A DNA stretch of 64,000 bases. Source: Taudactylus pleione. Taxonomy: Eukaryota; Chordata; Amphibia; Anura; Myobatrachidae. The DNA is taken from the NCBI GenBank assembly GCA_031769625.1, contig JAUIMM010000637.1, forward strand, positions 372,001-436,000. Direction: 5' to 3'. The notes under the pieces are model-generated. The model ran no database searches, was not told where the DNA came from, and was given only the letters and a program-made list of their open reading frames with translations. Below, piece after piece: positions 1 to 10,149 of this stretch. The position numbers and the translations under genes are program-made. How positions within the stretch are numbered: the stretch's first letter is position 1; each line of letters opens with the position of its first letter.

Positions 1-660
1 CCCTGTAACCGGATTACAGCTTCCGGATGAGCACTTCCAGTTAAGCCACGGAGATCACACTCCGGCGATCCGCTGATATGCCGATTCAACATGGGGGACT
101 GATCCATTTTAGGATAAAGTGGAGAATAAGTTGAGCGGGGGGGTCCTTTAAAGACCAGCGGAAAAGAGGGGAACCTAATTCCGTGCGGACCGGAAGTGCT
201 GATGCGGCCATCTTGAAAAATCCAGGAAGAGGGGTATAAAAGCAGGAATCTTAACACTTACCTTCATGCCTTGAAAAAGAGACTCCGTCTCGAAACGCGT
301 TGGCTAAGAAGGGGACATTCTCACCTGGACTGCTGTCACTGAATATACTAGAGGTAGGTGCGGAGAGGTGTTGCATTTATTTGTTCACCCACACTTTTTT
401 TGGGATCCGGACCCCTCTCACCTCCACACCATTTATACCACAGTTGTTCACAGTGCAGCTTTTCCATCTTGGAGAATGCTCTATATATATTTTTATATGA
501 TTGTCGTCTTGAGTTTTTGTAAAATAAACCACTTTTTTGATACAAAGAAAAAGATCTTTTATTGAGTATGGAGGATTGAAAAGATACCTTTATGAGCAGA
601 CAATCTTTCGTAGCCTTGTGAGTACGGGTACGCTCCTCCATTTCCATATTACATCAAAGA
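1..660. repeat. Unclassified repeat-like block, possibly Penelope-type remnant
   Basis: A 5-bp stem (279-283 with 287-291) is followed at once by GAAACGCGT, the arrangement found after stem II of hammerhead ribozymes in Penelope-like elements. The CTGATGA core expected before the stem is not intact. A TATAAAA box lies at about 235-241. No open reading frame of note is present. The class is a guess. Confidence 0.3.
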
Positions 661-2740
661 TACCTTTATATGCTGAGCACCACCTGATAGGACTGTAAGT
701 TCTAGGTGTGTGCATACACTTTGTGTTGTATTAAAACATCATGATAGGAGTGTCCCCATCTCTGCATTTAGTGAGTTGGGGGACGCCTTATTTTTCCACC
801 TTATTTTGAAGAATCATTGTCTATTACCAACTCTTACTACATCTCACACTGACGTCATATACATAATTCTTTTTTTCCCCATGATCTCGGAACTTTGGGT
901 AAAGACAAAGAAAGAATATTAGAACTGACGTTTATTACAGCATCTACACGGATAAGTATTTTTTCTATTTGTTCTAAACACACTATAACTAGCAGCGCCA
1001 ATTTTTTCAATAAATTTTGCATAACGGATATTTCTTTGGATCTTTGGGGAAAGATCTTTATTGAAAAGGCTGCAGCATAGTTTTGAAGCACCCAAGACTT
1101 TCTTCCAACTTGTTGTTACATCCCTGAACACGCTGCGTATTATGTCTGCTATGGGAAATGTTGATCAAACCCCATATCTGTCCCAATGTGAGAATGTATT
1201 CCTCTCCATAAGTTTTCTGGAATAATAGGTTCATTTCCTACTGTGAGGGGACACACCGATGAGACGGAGGGGTTTAGGTGTTATGGGGCAGAGACTAAAA
1301 CAAAGGTTCTAGTACACGGTAACACGACCATAGGCCCTGCAATTATTATACATTATTTTATCAATATTTACATTAAACAGATACAAAATGAATAGTTTAC
1401 ACTGAAAAATTATTTGTTTTGCAAATTTAGTCCTTTATTAAACCGCCATCTCTTGCGTCAGTCATTTGGAAAGCGTTTCATGTCGGGGGAGGTGAAACAA
1501 CTAGAAAGGAGGAGTGTTACATACAAGCGATGTGTATCTTTAAATGGTCTCTAACCCTATGTATTCTGTATTTTCCTGTATAGTCTAGAGATAGCTGTGT
1601 AAACTGGAGGTGTGGCCAGGTCACACAGGTATTGGATGCGGCAGACACAACGCACATATTCTAGCGGATCTCACTTCTGTCTTCTCATCGCTCTCCATGT
1701 GGATGTTGGCTCGCAGCCGGTTGCATGAAGGAAAAATATAAACTGTGTGAGACATATTCTGTATTTATGTTTCCATCCGCTGCACAGGGACATTGTGTTA
1801 TCTGAGAGAAGCCAGACTGTGACGGGAAACACTGAGTGTTGTGCTGATGGAAAACACACAAATGGATGACCTAGGGGACACGGAACAAAAACTGTGGTTC
1901 TCCAATGAGTGTGCAACTACAAGTCTCAGCTCACCTGGCCAGGGCTTACTGGGACTTCTAGTTCCACACCAACTGGATAACCACAGGACACCTAAATTGT
2001 ATATGAACAATTGCAAGCACTCCTTATGTTTGATGTCTTAAAAAGCTTTTCTCTTATGTACATGGTATCTGAGGATTCATTTACTACCAGCAACAATGAC
2101 TGGTCTGATAATAGCTCACTCCCCCGGGGGATCCATTGCTAGTTTATTATACCAGGTAGATTGCTTCTGGCTTCAGTAAGGAGCCTAAAAGGATTTTCTG
2201 AAAGTCTGATTAATAAAAAATTAAGTTGTAGGACGTTTTATTTCCTCTAGTAAATTACATTTTATTTTTGTTTTAGACCAGATCCATGAGAATTTATACA
2301 ACACTGATGTAGGTAAAAATGCACATTTATAAGGATAATAAAATATCGGTGATATATTTTTTATAGTTGCAGAAAAGGGGTTGCTAAAATACATAATTTG
2401 TGGAAGCATTCTAATACTGAAAGGGCAGATTAAACCTGATGACATCACTACTGACCACTTAGAATTGTAACCCACCAGATATTATACTGTTATAGGCTCG
2501 AACCTTCACTATGTTGTTTATGAAAGCTTCCCCAAAACTTTTGTATTTCTTGTTATAATCTTTTACAAAACTTTTTATGACTTTCTATTTCTTATATACT
2601 GTATGTACCATAGAGAGAGACGTTAGGAGTTGGATTTAGTCACCAATAAACCTTTATTTTGAATAACTTGTACAAGCCTCATTTCTATAACAGTCATATG
2701 AAAGGCTTATTTTTTTTTTTTTTTTTTTTAAGTCTGGTAG
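661..2740. other. Intergenic sequence, nothing recognised
   Basis: AT-rich sequence with only short chance reading frames. The part at 1920-1990 (ACTTCTAGTTCCACACCAACTGG) resembles a common vertebrate interspersed repeat. I see no gene. Confidence 0.5.
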
Positions 2741-2749
2741 TGAAATGGT

Positions 2750-3078
2750 CTAAAGCAGCATACACACTGGGCGATCAGGAAAGACAGTACGATTACGGCA
2801 TCGTACGGTCATTCCTGATCACCTGTTGTGTCTGCACTGAATGATCAGTCGTTCAGTGCAGGTACACTCCATCATTCCTGAACATACCAATCTGTCGTTA
2901 TCGGCGGATTGGCCTGCATGTTCAGGAGATAGACAAGGTCGGAAACTACCAGTGGGCGGGCACATCGCTGGTCATTTCTGACATAAAAGGGCACGATTAC
3001 GGAGTGACTGCACAATTACGATGTCATAATCGTGCAATCGCTCAGTAATATCGGCAGGTGTGTACGCACCATTAGAGT
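2750..3078. repeat. MITE-like palindromic element
   Basis: The ends read GCATACACACTGGGCGAT and, inverted, GGTGCGTACACACCTGCCGAT. The interior holds imperfect inverted arms around ATCGTAC/GATCAGG. No ORF. Confidence 0.65.
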
Positions 3079-4084
3079 CGGTGTCCTTCAAGGAACCATA
3101 GTACCGGTTTAATTTCCATTGCGCGAATCTTTAACCCTTAGTGTCACCTCATAATAGCCCCTCTGGGTTTTAACACCACTTTACACATAATTAACAGGTA
3201 CCAAAATGTGTTACTTCAAAGTCTCTGATTATGCAGAGACTCCTGCTGCGTAATCAAATAGACCAAGTGAATAAAAAAAAAAATGTTCAAATCCACCTAA
3301 ACCACACACAAATATGCATTAATAAGGTTCAGGGGTATGATAGTAATATTGCCCTACACATGAAGGATTGGGGTCAGTGGTTTGTACAAACACTACTTAA
3401 AAAAAATAAACCTGTAATAAAAAAAAAAAAGTGCCAAATATCAATTCCAAGGAAAACAAATAAACCTGGGCTAGGCTTCACAAGAGCACCTCCAAGCTCA
3501 TTTTATATTTATACAGGGTGTAGTGAACCCTGATTGCTAATATTAGTACACACAATGCTATCAGTATCCTGATGTAAAGCCAAGTCCATTTCTGAGGCAT
3601 AGACATAGGCATTTTCATACTACAGCTGTGCACCAAAATGCATCGGTGATCTGATCCTAGACTCTTCTACTCAGATGTGACCTTATTACAGGATTCAATG
3701 ATAATTGGCCATCTGCATTATGATCTCTCCAGGCGATAGTGCGGCATCCAATAGTGTCATATTGCAGCCATCTATTCGCATTTCTTTGTCATTTCCATTT
3801 GCACTAGTGTAGGAACAGATGGTAGCCATTGGATCTAGTTGGTACAGAGGTTAGCGGTTTATGCTATGAACACTCCATAGCCCCTCTGTTCATTATATCG
3901 GATCCGGTTACTGTGGTTGACACGGCAATCGCGTCACTTCGCAAGCTGTATGTCATTAACAGCTGCAATTGAAACCATAACCAGTGTTTGATGTGGATCA
4001 TGCATTTTAGAAGGGATCTGAGCAGATACTGGTAGCAGGCTTCTTGAGATAGATCTTCAATAATGTTATGTGCAGCTCTAAGAA

Positions 4085-4610
4085 ATCTGGGCCTGATTCA
4101 GACCCTCTCGCAAGCGGGTCGATGTTGCCCAAGTGCGCATGCGCACGACGGAGGTGGCTCCGACATGCGCGAGACCTGACTAACCACGGCCAAGCCGTCG
4201 TTATGGGTCTCGCACCAAAGGGGGCGTGCTATCGATGGTGATTGACAGCACACCCCCTTTCGTGGGCGTGGCTGCCCAGACAGAGGCGTTCCCATGGGAA
4301 CGCCTACCGTCTGGGGCCGGCCCCACTGACATCACTAGTGATGTCAGTGGGAGTGCTTTTGGCTCTGATAGAGCTAAAAACACTCCAGGGCTTGCGGCAA
4401 CGAGACCCTCCCGCAAGGGTCTCGTTGCAAGCCCAATGGTCGCAATGGTCTTGACCATCACGACCATCATTTTGGGCGCTCGCTATAGCTGTGGGTGGTC
4501 ACCCACAGCTATGCGAGCGGCCAGGAGGCCGCTCTAAAATTCAGAGGGATGGCCCTGATTCAGAGCAAGCGCTTTGTCAGAGCGTCCAGCTCAATCAGGG
4601 CCTCTGTTCA
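4085..4610. repeat. GC-rich palindromic repeat
   Basis: It starts GGGCCTGATTCAGA and ends in the inverted form TCAATCAGGGCC. Inner arms pair as AAGGGGGCGTG/CACCCCCTTT, GGCGTTCCCATGGGAACGCC and GACATCACTAGTGATGTC. GC content is well above the flanks. Confidence 0.7.
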
Positions 4611-4654
4611 GTAACTTGTACTAAACACATTTAAGTGAGAAACAAAGTAAATTT

Positions 4655-4905
4655 AGCGTTCCTGCTAGGCTGTTTTAGCGGGGCACCGCACCCTGCCTCA
4701 TTTCTAAAAGGGCAAAAAGCACCCTGCGCCCCGCTGAAAAAGTCTGTGGGTGCTGTCCCTACCCGCAGGTCAGTGTCCTGCGGGTAGGCACAAACCCCAC
4801 CCCCCCACCACGAGTGACAAAAAGGGGATGCACCTTAAAGACCCACCCTTTTCGGGCGCACACGCTGAAGTGCCCTTTCTCTAGGTTCAGCACCGGACCT
4901 AGAGT
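4655..4905. repeat. Interspersed repeat, copy 1 of 2
   Basis: It is homologous to 57995-58390. Shared blocks include GCTAGGCTGTTTTAGCGGGGC, GGGCAAAAAGC and the hairpin CCCGCAGG...CCTGCGGG. The family is not named here. Confidence 0.7.
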
Positions 4906-5059
4906 GAACAATATAAATGTCATATGGATTCCAGAGACAGCCTAAACCACCACATGTGATGTGTAGTCACAGAGCAAAACACAAATAGCAGATTGAAGAA
5001 TAAAGATTATGAAGGTGAATGAGGGGCAGAACCATAAACTACATTAGTGGTAGGTAATG

Positions 5060-5180
5060 TGTGGCACTCCAGCTGCTGCAGAACTACACATCTCAACATG
5101 CTCTAACATTGCTGGTAGGGAATTATAAAACTGGCAGGGCATGCTGGTATGTATAATTCCGCAGCAGCTGGAGTCATGCA
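5060..5180. repeat. Short inverted repeat (CCAGCTGCTG family)
   Basis: The arms CACTCCAGCTGCTGCAGAAC and its complement TTCCGCAGCAGCTGGAGT face each other about 110 bp apart. The same family lies nested at 43133-43290. Confidence 0.7.
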
Positions 5181-5489
5181 CCTTACCCACCCCCTGAAAT
5201 CCATCATGGTTTGTAAATGGCATTGGCCTCAGTTATCTTCGGTCTTAGGCGTTAAGACAGATCACTTTAGAATACATTATGGATGTCAGAGTGTCTATGC
5301 AAACTAAATGAAAGATTATTTTCTAGATCATTTATAATTATAGAAACCAGTAATGGGCACCAGAACAGTGCCTTATGTAACATGTCATCTACAGCTGGAA
5401 CCAAACTGGCATTGTTCTGATCAATAGGATTGAAACTATTAGCAAACAATTGAGAACATTAAAAGCTTTTGCGAAAGCTAGGAACCAAG

Positions 5490-6195
5490 GGCTGTCATTC
5501 AATTAGCGGCGAGAACGTCGAAAAACGTCAAAAACAGGAGAAAATGGTGAAAAAAAAACCCTGGAGAAAAGTTCTCTCCATCCCAGACCAGGAGGAAAAA
5601 AAAAAAAAAGACAAAATCCCTTTTTTGGCTAAACATGTGGGGACTTCTATCAGAACCCTTTGGACACTCCTCTTCTCCCCCCCCATAATGATAAATTACT
5701 TCAAATAAAATTTTGCAAGTTGCGTACTGTGGCAAAAAATTACCGCACAAATTTAGGGAAAGTGCTTTAAACATCGCCCGTAGTCGCAGCAGGCTGTTTT
5801 TAAAATAGCATTTTTACAACACTTGCATCCATTTTACCGTAGCCCCAATTTACATGGAACAGTAATTTCCTATGTAAGAAAAAATTGGTTTCTCTCATTT
5901 TCAACAATTTTTTTTTTTAATTTTGTCCAAGATTTACATGGTCGTTTTACACCAAAGTACGCATTTCATGAAAAAAAAAAAAATTGGGGTCATTTTTCAT
6001 TAGTGAGGGTGTCCAGAGGATTCTGAAAGAAATCCCCACATTTTTAGCCAAAAATAGGGATTTTGCATTTTTTCTCTCCTGGTCCAGGATGGAGAATACT
6101 TTTCTCCAGTTTTTTTTTTCCCTCTTCATTTTCGCTTTTCTGATGTTTTTTTATTGTCGAAAAATCGAAGTTTTCACCGCTAATTGAATACGGCC
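5490..6195. repeat. Large (about 700 bp) palindromic element
   Basis: The left arm (ATTCAATTAGCGGCGAGAAC, then CTGGAGAAAAGTTCTCTCCAT) is matched by the inverted right arm (ATGGAGAATACTTTTCTCCAG, then TTCACCGCTAATTGAAT). The whole stretch could fold into one long hairpin. No coding frame. Confidence 0.75.
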
Positions 6196-6337
6196 CCAAG
6201 TTTGATAAGATTCTAATCAGTTACATGGGAAGGGCTTTTGTCAATCCAAAGGGTCCCTGAACAAAACTGGAATTTTGAGACCTGGGCATCCCCCATCTTC
6301 TTGACCAGTTTGAAACTAACCATGCAGGATGATTAAA

Positions 6338-6525
6338 GATTACCTGAGGGACAGATGTATGAAGCTCTGGGAAGTGATAAAGTGGAAAGTGATAAACGAC
6401 CAATCAGCTCCTGTCATTTTTCAAAAGCAGCCTGTAACATGACAGTTAGGAGCTGATTGGTTGGTCGTATATCACTCTCCACTTTATCACTTTCCAGAGC
6501 TTCATACATCTGCCCCTCAGTTCCC
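6338..6525. repeat. MITE-like hairpin (CCAATCAGCTCC family)
   Basis: AGATGTATGAAGCTCTGG at the left returns inverted as CCAGAGCTTCATACATCT at the right. The inner arms are CCAATCAGCTCCTGTCA and AGGAGCTGATTGG. Related copies lie at 22823-22965 and 58390-58530. Confidence 0.8.
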
Positions 6526-6696
6526 AAGGTGCTCCAACTAATTAGTCCACATTGAAATAAATCATGTACAGGCTCAGAATTAAAGTACAAGAGAATCTTT
6601 CAGTATTTGCATCACATATAAATGTTACCAACTGCAATGCATTGGTCCCACTTTACTATCTGGCTTTGTACATGTGATGTGACCACTATAGACAGC

Positions 6697-7160
6697 TGTT
6701 ATGTACAGATGTGTCCTTACATACTGTATCTTTGCTGTAGTCGGGACCATGCGTGCCAAGATGCTTTTTATCGCGTGAGCATCTGCAAACGGCAATGCGA
6801 CTAGGACGTACCAGCAGACTGTGCTGATTAATTTGATATGAGACACATCTGTGTGCGACAGTCTCATTCTTTATACGTAGTGCTACAATGTAGTGGCCGC
6901 AGCTTTTTTCATTCCAAGGTCCGTTGTGCTTCATATACAGACTCAGTCGCACACAGATATACAAGTGTCGTAGATCACATCAGCACAGTCTGCTGGTGCG
7001 TCCTAGTCACATCGCATTGTGACAGATGCATTTTTGGCAAAAAAAAGACGATTGGCGCTAGCAGAGCAGCACGGGACCTGGCGGCTCACTCACACCAGTC
7101 AAGTCGCGCTGCGTGGCGTATTGGGGCTAGATGTTTGAGGACACATCTGTAAGTACATAC
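6697..7160. repeat. MITE-like element, ACAGATGTGTCCT family
   Basis: It starts ACAGATGTGTCCTTACATAC and ends GAGGACACATCTGTAAG. The inner arms are AGCAGACTGTGCTGAT and ATCAGCACAGTCTGCTGG. Other members lie at 10716-11145, 18460-18815 and 30385-31185. Confidence 0.75.
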
Positions 7161-7334
7161 ACAACCACTTGAGTGTCATCCAAAAACTGGCTTAATAGCA
7201 GCACTCAAGTTTACTGTATCAGAGCTGAATACTATACCTCTATGTAATGTTCTCCTGTAGGAGGTCTCCCTTTGGAACAGCAGGTTACGACCGCAGGAAA
7301 CACATTTATTCATCAGCTGTGCAGTTTAACCAAT

Positions 7335-7340
7335 TTTATT
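7335..7340 (-). terminator. Candidate ADD1 polyadenylation signal
   Basis: This is an AATAAA hexamer on the minus strand near the edge of the repeat-poor region after the ADD1 stop codon. A second copy at 7305-7310 lies 30 nt further on. Confidence 0.4.
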
Positions 7341-9272
7341 TGTGAGTAAAATAACAATACAAGGAAAGAGGAGGAAATAAAATACATGACCTTTTGAAAT
7401 GTATATCAATACATTACCATACTAAACAAAGACCTGGAATTAAAATCATTGCAAACAAAATGGAGAATATTTGTCAAACAAAATTAATTGCACAAACTAG
7501 AACCGGCCAGCAACAACTCAGTACAAATAGTAATGTCATTTAGTGGTTAATAGGAGGACCTATCACATGGCTAATATGGGATAACTAATAATGGTCTAAG
7601 TAGAATAAAAAAACAAGACAAAGGATTGAGTAGGAATGAGGGACTTGTGACTTCCCCCCTGGTAAGGATATATATTTGTCATCTACTACAAAACCATTGC
7701 TTACAGTAGCGGGAGATAGAGAAACAGAAGAGCCTTTTATTGTGTGGCCAGTTCATAAAAAATATTCAAAAATGGGACAAAAAAATTTTTTATAAATAAA
7801 ACAAAAAGGTTTTATTAATATTTTGTATTATCACATAATAGCTTAAAGTATAAGAAATGTCATTTGACTAAGCAGTGCTTCTGTGGTAGTAATCTTTTTC
7901 TTTTACCAATGTCCAGTATCCTTAATGTTATACTCAACTGACCAGTATCATGCAGGGGAGAATAATGCCAGTAAAATGCTAATTTTATTGTGTTTTGTGG
8001 GAGAAACATTTAATACCTGTTATGAACTTATTTTATTTCCCCTGAATCAAACAGCGTAACAATAAGGAGTGTACACCTCTGCCAACTGGAACGGCAATTT
8101 CTTCTTCTTCATGTAAAATACTAATATTTATAAATAGCAAAGGGTTTGGTAGCATGTCACTAAAATCAGAGTGCATTCCTATAATAAACGGTCACAACAT
8201 TAAATGATACCTGTAACACTTTCTTTTAAATTCACAGTTGATTTCAAGTTTGGGCAAAAGTTTAGAATTGATCAGAATGATGTGTTGGTCGTGTAAAATG
8301 GACATGACATTATTGTCATGCTGGTATTACAATACATGGTAGATGTCTAGCGTGGAAGACTCAAATGTTTGAGGATAGGGAAAGGTGTTCAGTCGTTTTA
8401 CCGTTCGGATAACGAGGAAGTTTCTCCTTCATAGAACAAGACATTCCAGGTTTTTCAAAACCAAAAATGTAATTAAAAAATAAAATGTAAAAATGGCACC
8501 TAGAACACAAGTTACACCGACTATACTACAATCGTTTTTTTTTTTTTTTAAACTGGCAGAGTTTATACCAATTTGTTAAAGTGTACCCTGTCGCCTCCAC
8601 AAACGTGAGAACAGCCAATGGCCAGCAATGCGGACATCGGGAGTGGCAAAGTCACAATGAAGGTGCAAATTCAGACCCTCTTGCCGTAATCTTCCTATTC
8701 TCGCGGTTTTATTTCCAGGGGAATGTACATTGCCTAGTTCTACTTGGCTACCGTAGTACGTGTCGGGCAACTCCGCAGGGGTGAGGGGGCGGTCACAGGA
8801 CAGGCAGTGAGAACAACCACCGCCAAGACTTCAAGCAATTAATTCACATTCCAACACAGTGACATTGTAATTTCGGTTGAAACAGCAGCACAGAAAATTA
8901 ACTTACAGGGTCACAGCAAGGTGGGCAGAGATGACAGAAAAGTAGCAGTTGCCAAAAAAACAAGAAGTAGCTGGAATCCAGTTATACAGGACGTGCAATG
9001 TGAGGTGAATGCACCGTCTATTAAGTTCATGACCATCCTTGTAATAAGTAAAAGGAATGAGAAGGCTACAGAGATAGATGTACAGGAAATGTGTGGTCTG
9101 GGCGTTCATTCCATGTCATTAAGGCAGCAGCAGTCCCTACTGATAAAAAAACAAAACACAATTATGCCATCATATAGCCATTATTCGCTTATATTATGGA
9201 GCTAGAACCGAGTGAACTCCATGAACGCACAGGCTAGCTGGTGACGCAGCTCAGTGTATGCACCAGATGGGT

Positions 9273-9291
9273 GGGGGGGGGGGGGGGGGGG
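9273..9291. repeat. Poly(G)/poly(C) run in the putative 3' UTR
   Basis: There are about 19 consecutive G on the plus strand, hence C on the mRNA strand. Such runs are unstable and prone to sequencing error. Confidence 0.9.
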
Positions 9292-9751
9292 CAGGGGACA
9301 CAAGTGGCGGATCATGTAACTAAGGGAAAGCATTGGGTTCTATGACACTGACGCGCCATCCTCGGGCGGCGAACACTGAGGCTTCCTATATACAAGAGCC
9401 GTGCTGGGGGAAGTGGTCTGCGCGAGTTAATGTGGAGGGCATTGAGTGATGCAACCTGGCTGTACAAGCTAAAAATAAAGAACAAGACAAAGTGGACATA
9501 TTGTTTTAGGAACATCTACGCGTCGCAGGTGAAGAGTCTCTTTGTAGTTAGCTGCTGGCCACAGGTTAGCACCTTACATGGAAGTTACATTTCCTGGTTT
9601 AACCTTTCACAATCAAGCTACGACTAGCAGGTTCAGCTATTGCGTTTTCTCGCATTCCTTTATATAATGAAAAGACAAAACAATACGATTGTGTACATTC
9701 TAGTGGTTAATGAACTGACTTCTAGAAACATGACAGTGTTTCTGCAGGTCT

Positions 9752-10149
9752 TTACGACTCGCTCTTCTTTTTGTTCTTCTTCAGGAAGGAAGGGGTGCGG
9801 AATTTCTTCTTCTTTTTTGAGGGGGATTTGCCCGGAGACTCGTCGCTGCCAGCGTCTGCCTGTGCAGCATCTGCCTGCCCGGCGTCGGCCTGCGCGGCAT
9901 CCTCGGCTGCTGGCGTGGCCGGAGGCGACTCAGCTTTCTGAGGTTCAAGTCCTTTATTTTCTTCGTGAGAGGTTTCTGCGTGGGCATTTGGGGACTCGGC
10001 GTCACCAGAAGCCTGCTCTTCTCCATTGGGTTTTGCAGAGGCCGGGCAGCAGAGGGCTTCCGATGACTCGTCTGGGGTAAGGTCGGGAAGAGTCTGCTTG
10101 AAGGTTGCAGCATCACTGTCATCTTTGTAAGTCTGCTCCTGCGGAGATT
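9752..10149 (-). CDS. ADD1: ADD1 exon 16 (residues 616-747, stop)
   Basis: After the acceptor CATTCTGCAG the exon codes the acidic tail with [15 protein letters not shown], an Ala/Asp/Gln repeat patch ([16 protein letters not shown]) and the lysine-rich end [20 protein letters not shown], then TAA at 9752-9754. This last segment is the MARCKS-related domain that binds calmodulin and acidic lipid and carries the main PKC serine (S736 here). The Q-A-D-A repeats look like a local expansion relative to mammals. Confidence 0.96.

Larger units (their letters stand above)
7318..9751 (-). other. ADD1: Probable ADD1 3' UTR
   Basis: The stretch after the stop is AT-rich, largely free of the inverted-repeat elements that crowd both flanks, and has no coding frame. 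On the minus strand, AATAAA occurs at 7335-7340 and again at 7305-7310, just before the repeats resume, which would give about 2.4 kb of UTR. Earlier AATAAA hexamers (for example near 7811 and 8708) could make shorter forms. The end point is inferred; no transcript evidence is available. Confidence 0.45.

Noticed and set aside
4098..4537. Overlapping frames on both strands of 65-103 codons
   Set aside because: They lie in a GC-rich palindromic repeat with few stop codons; no protein similarity seen.
9640..10080. Plus-strand 146-codon frame
   Set aside because: Antisense shadow of the ADD1 last exon.
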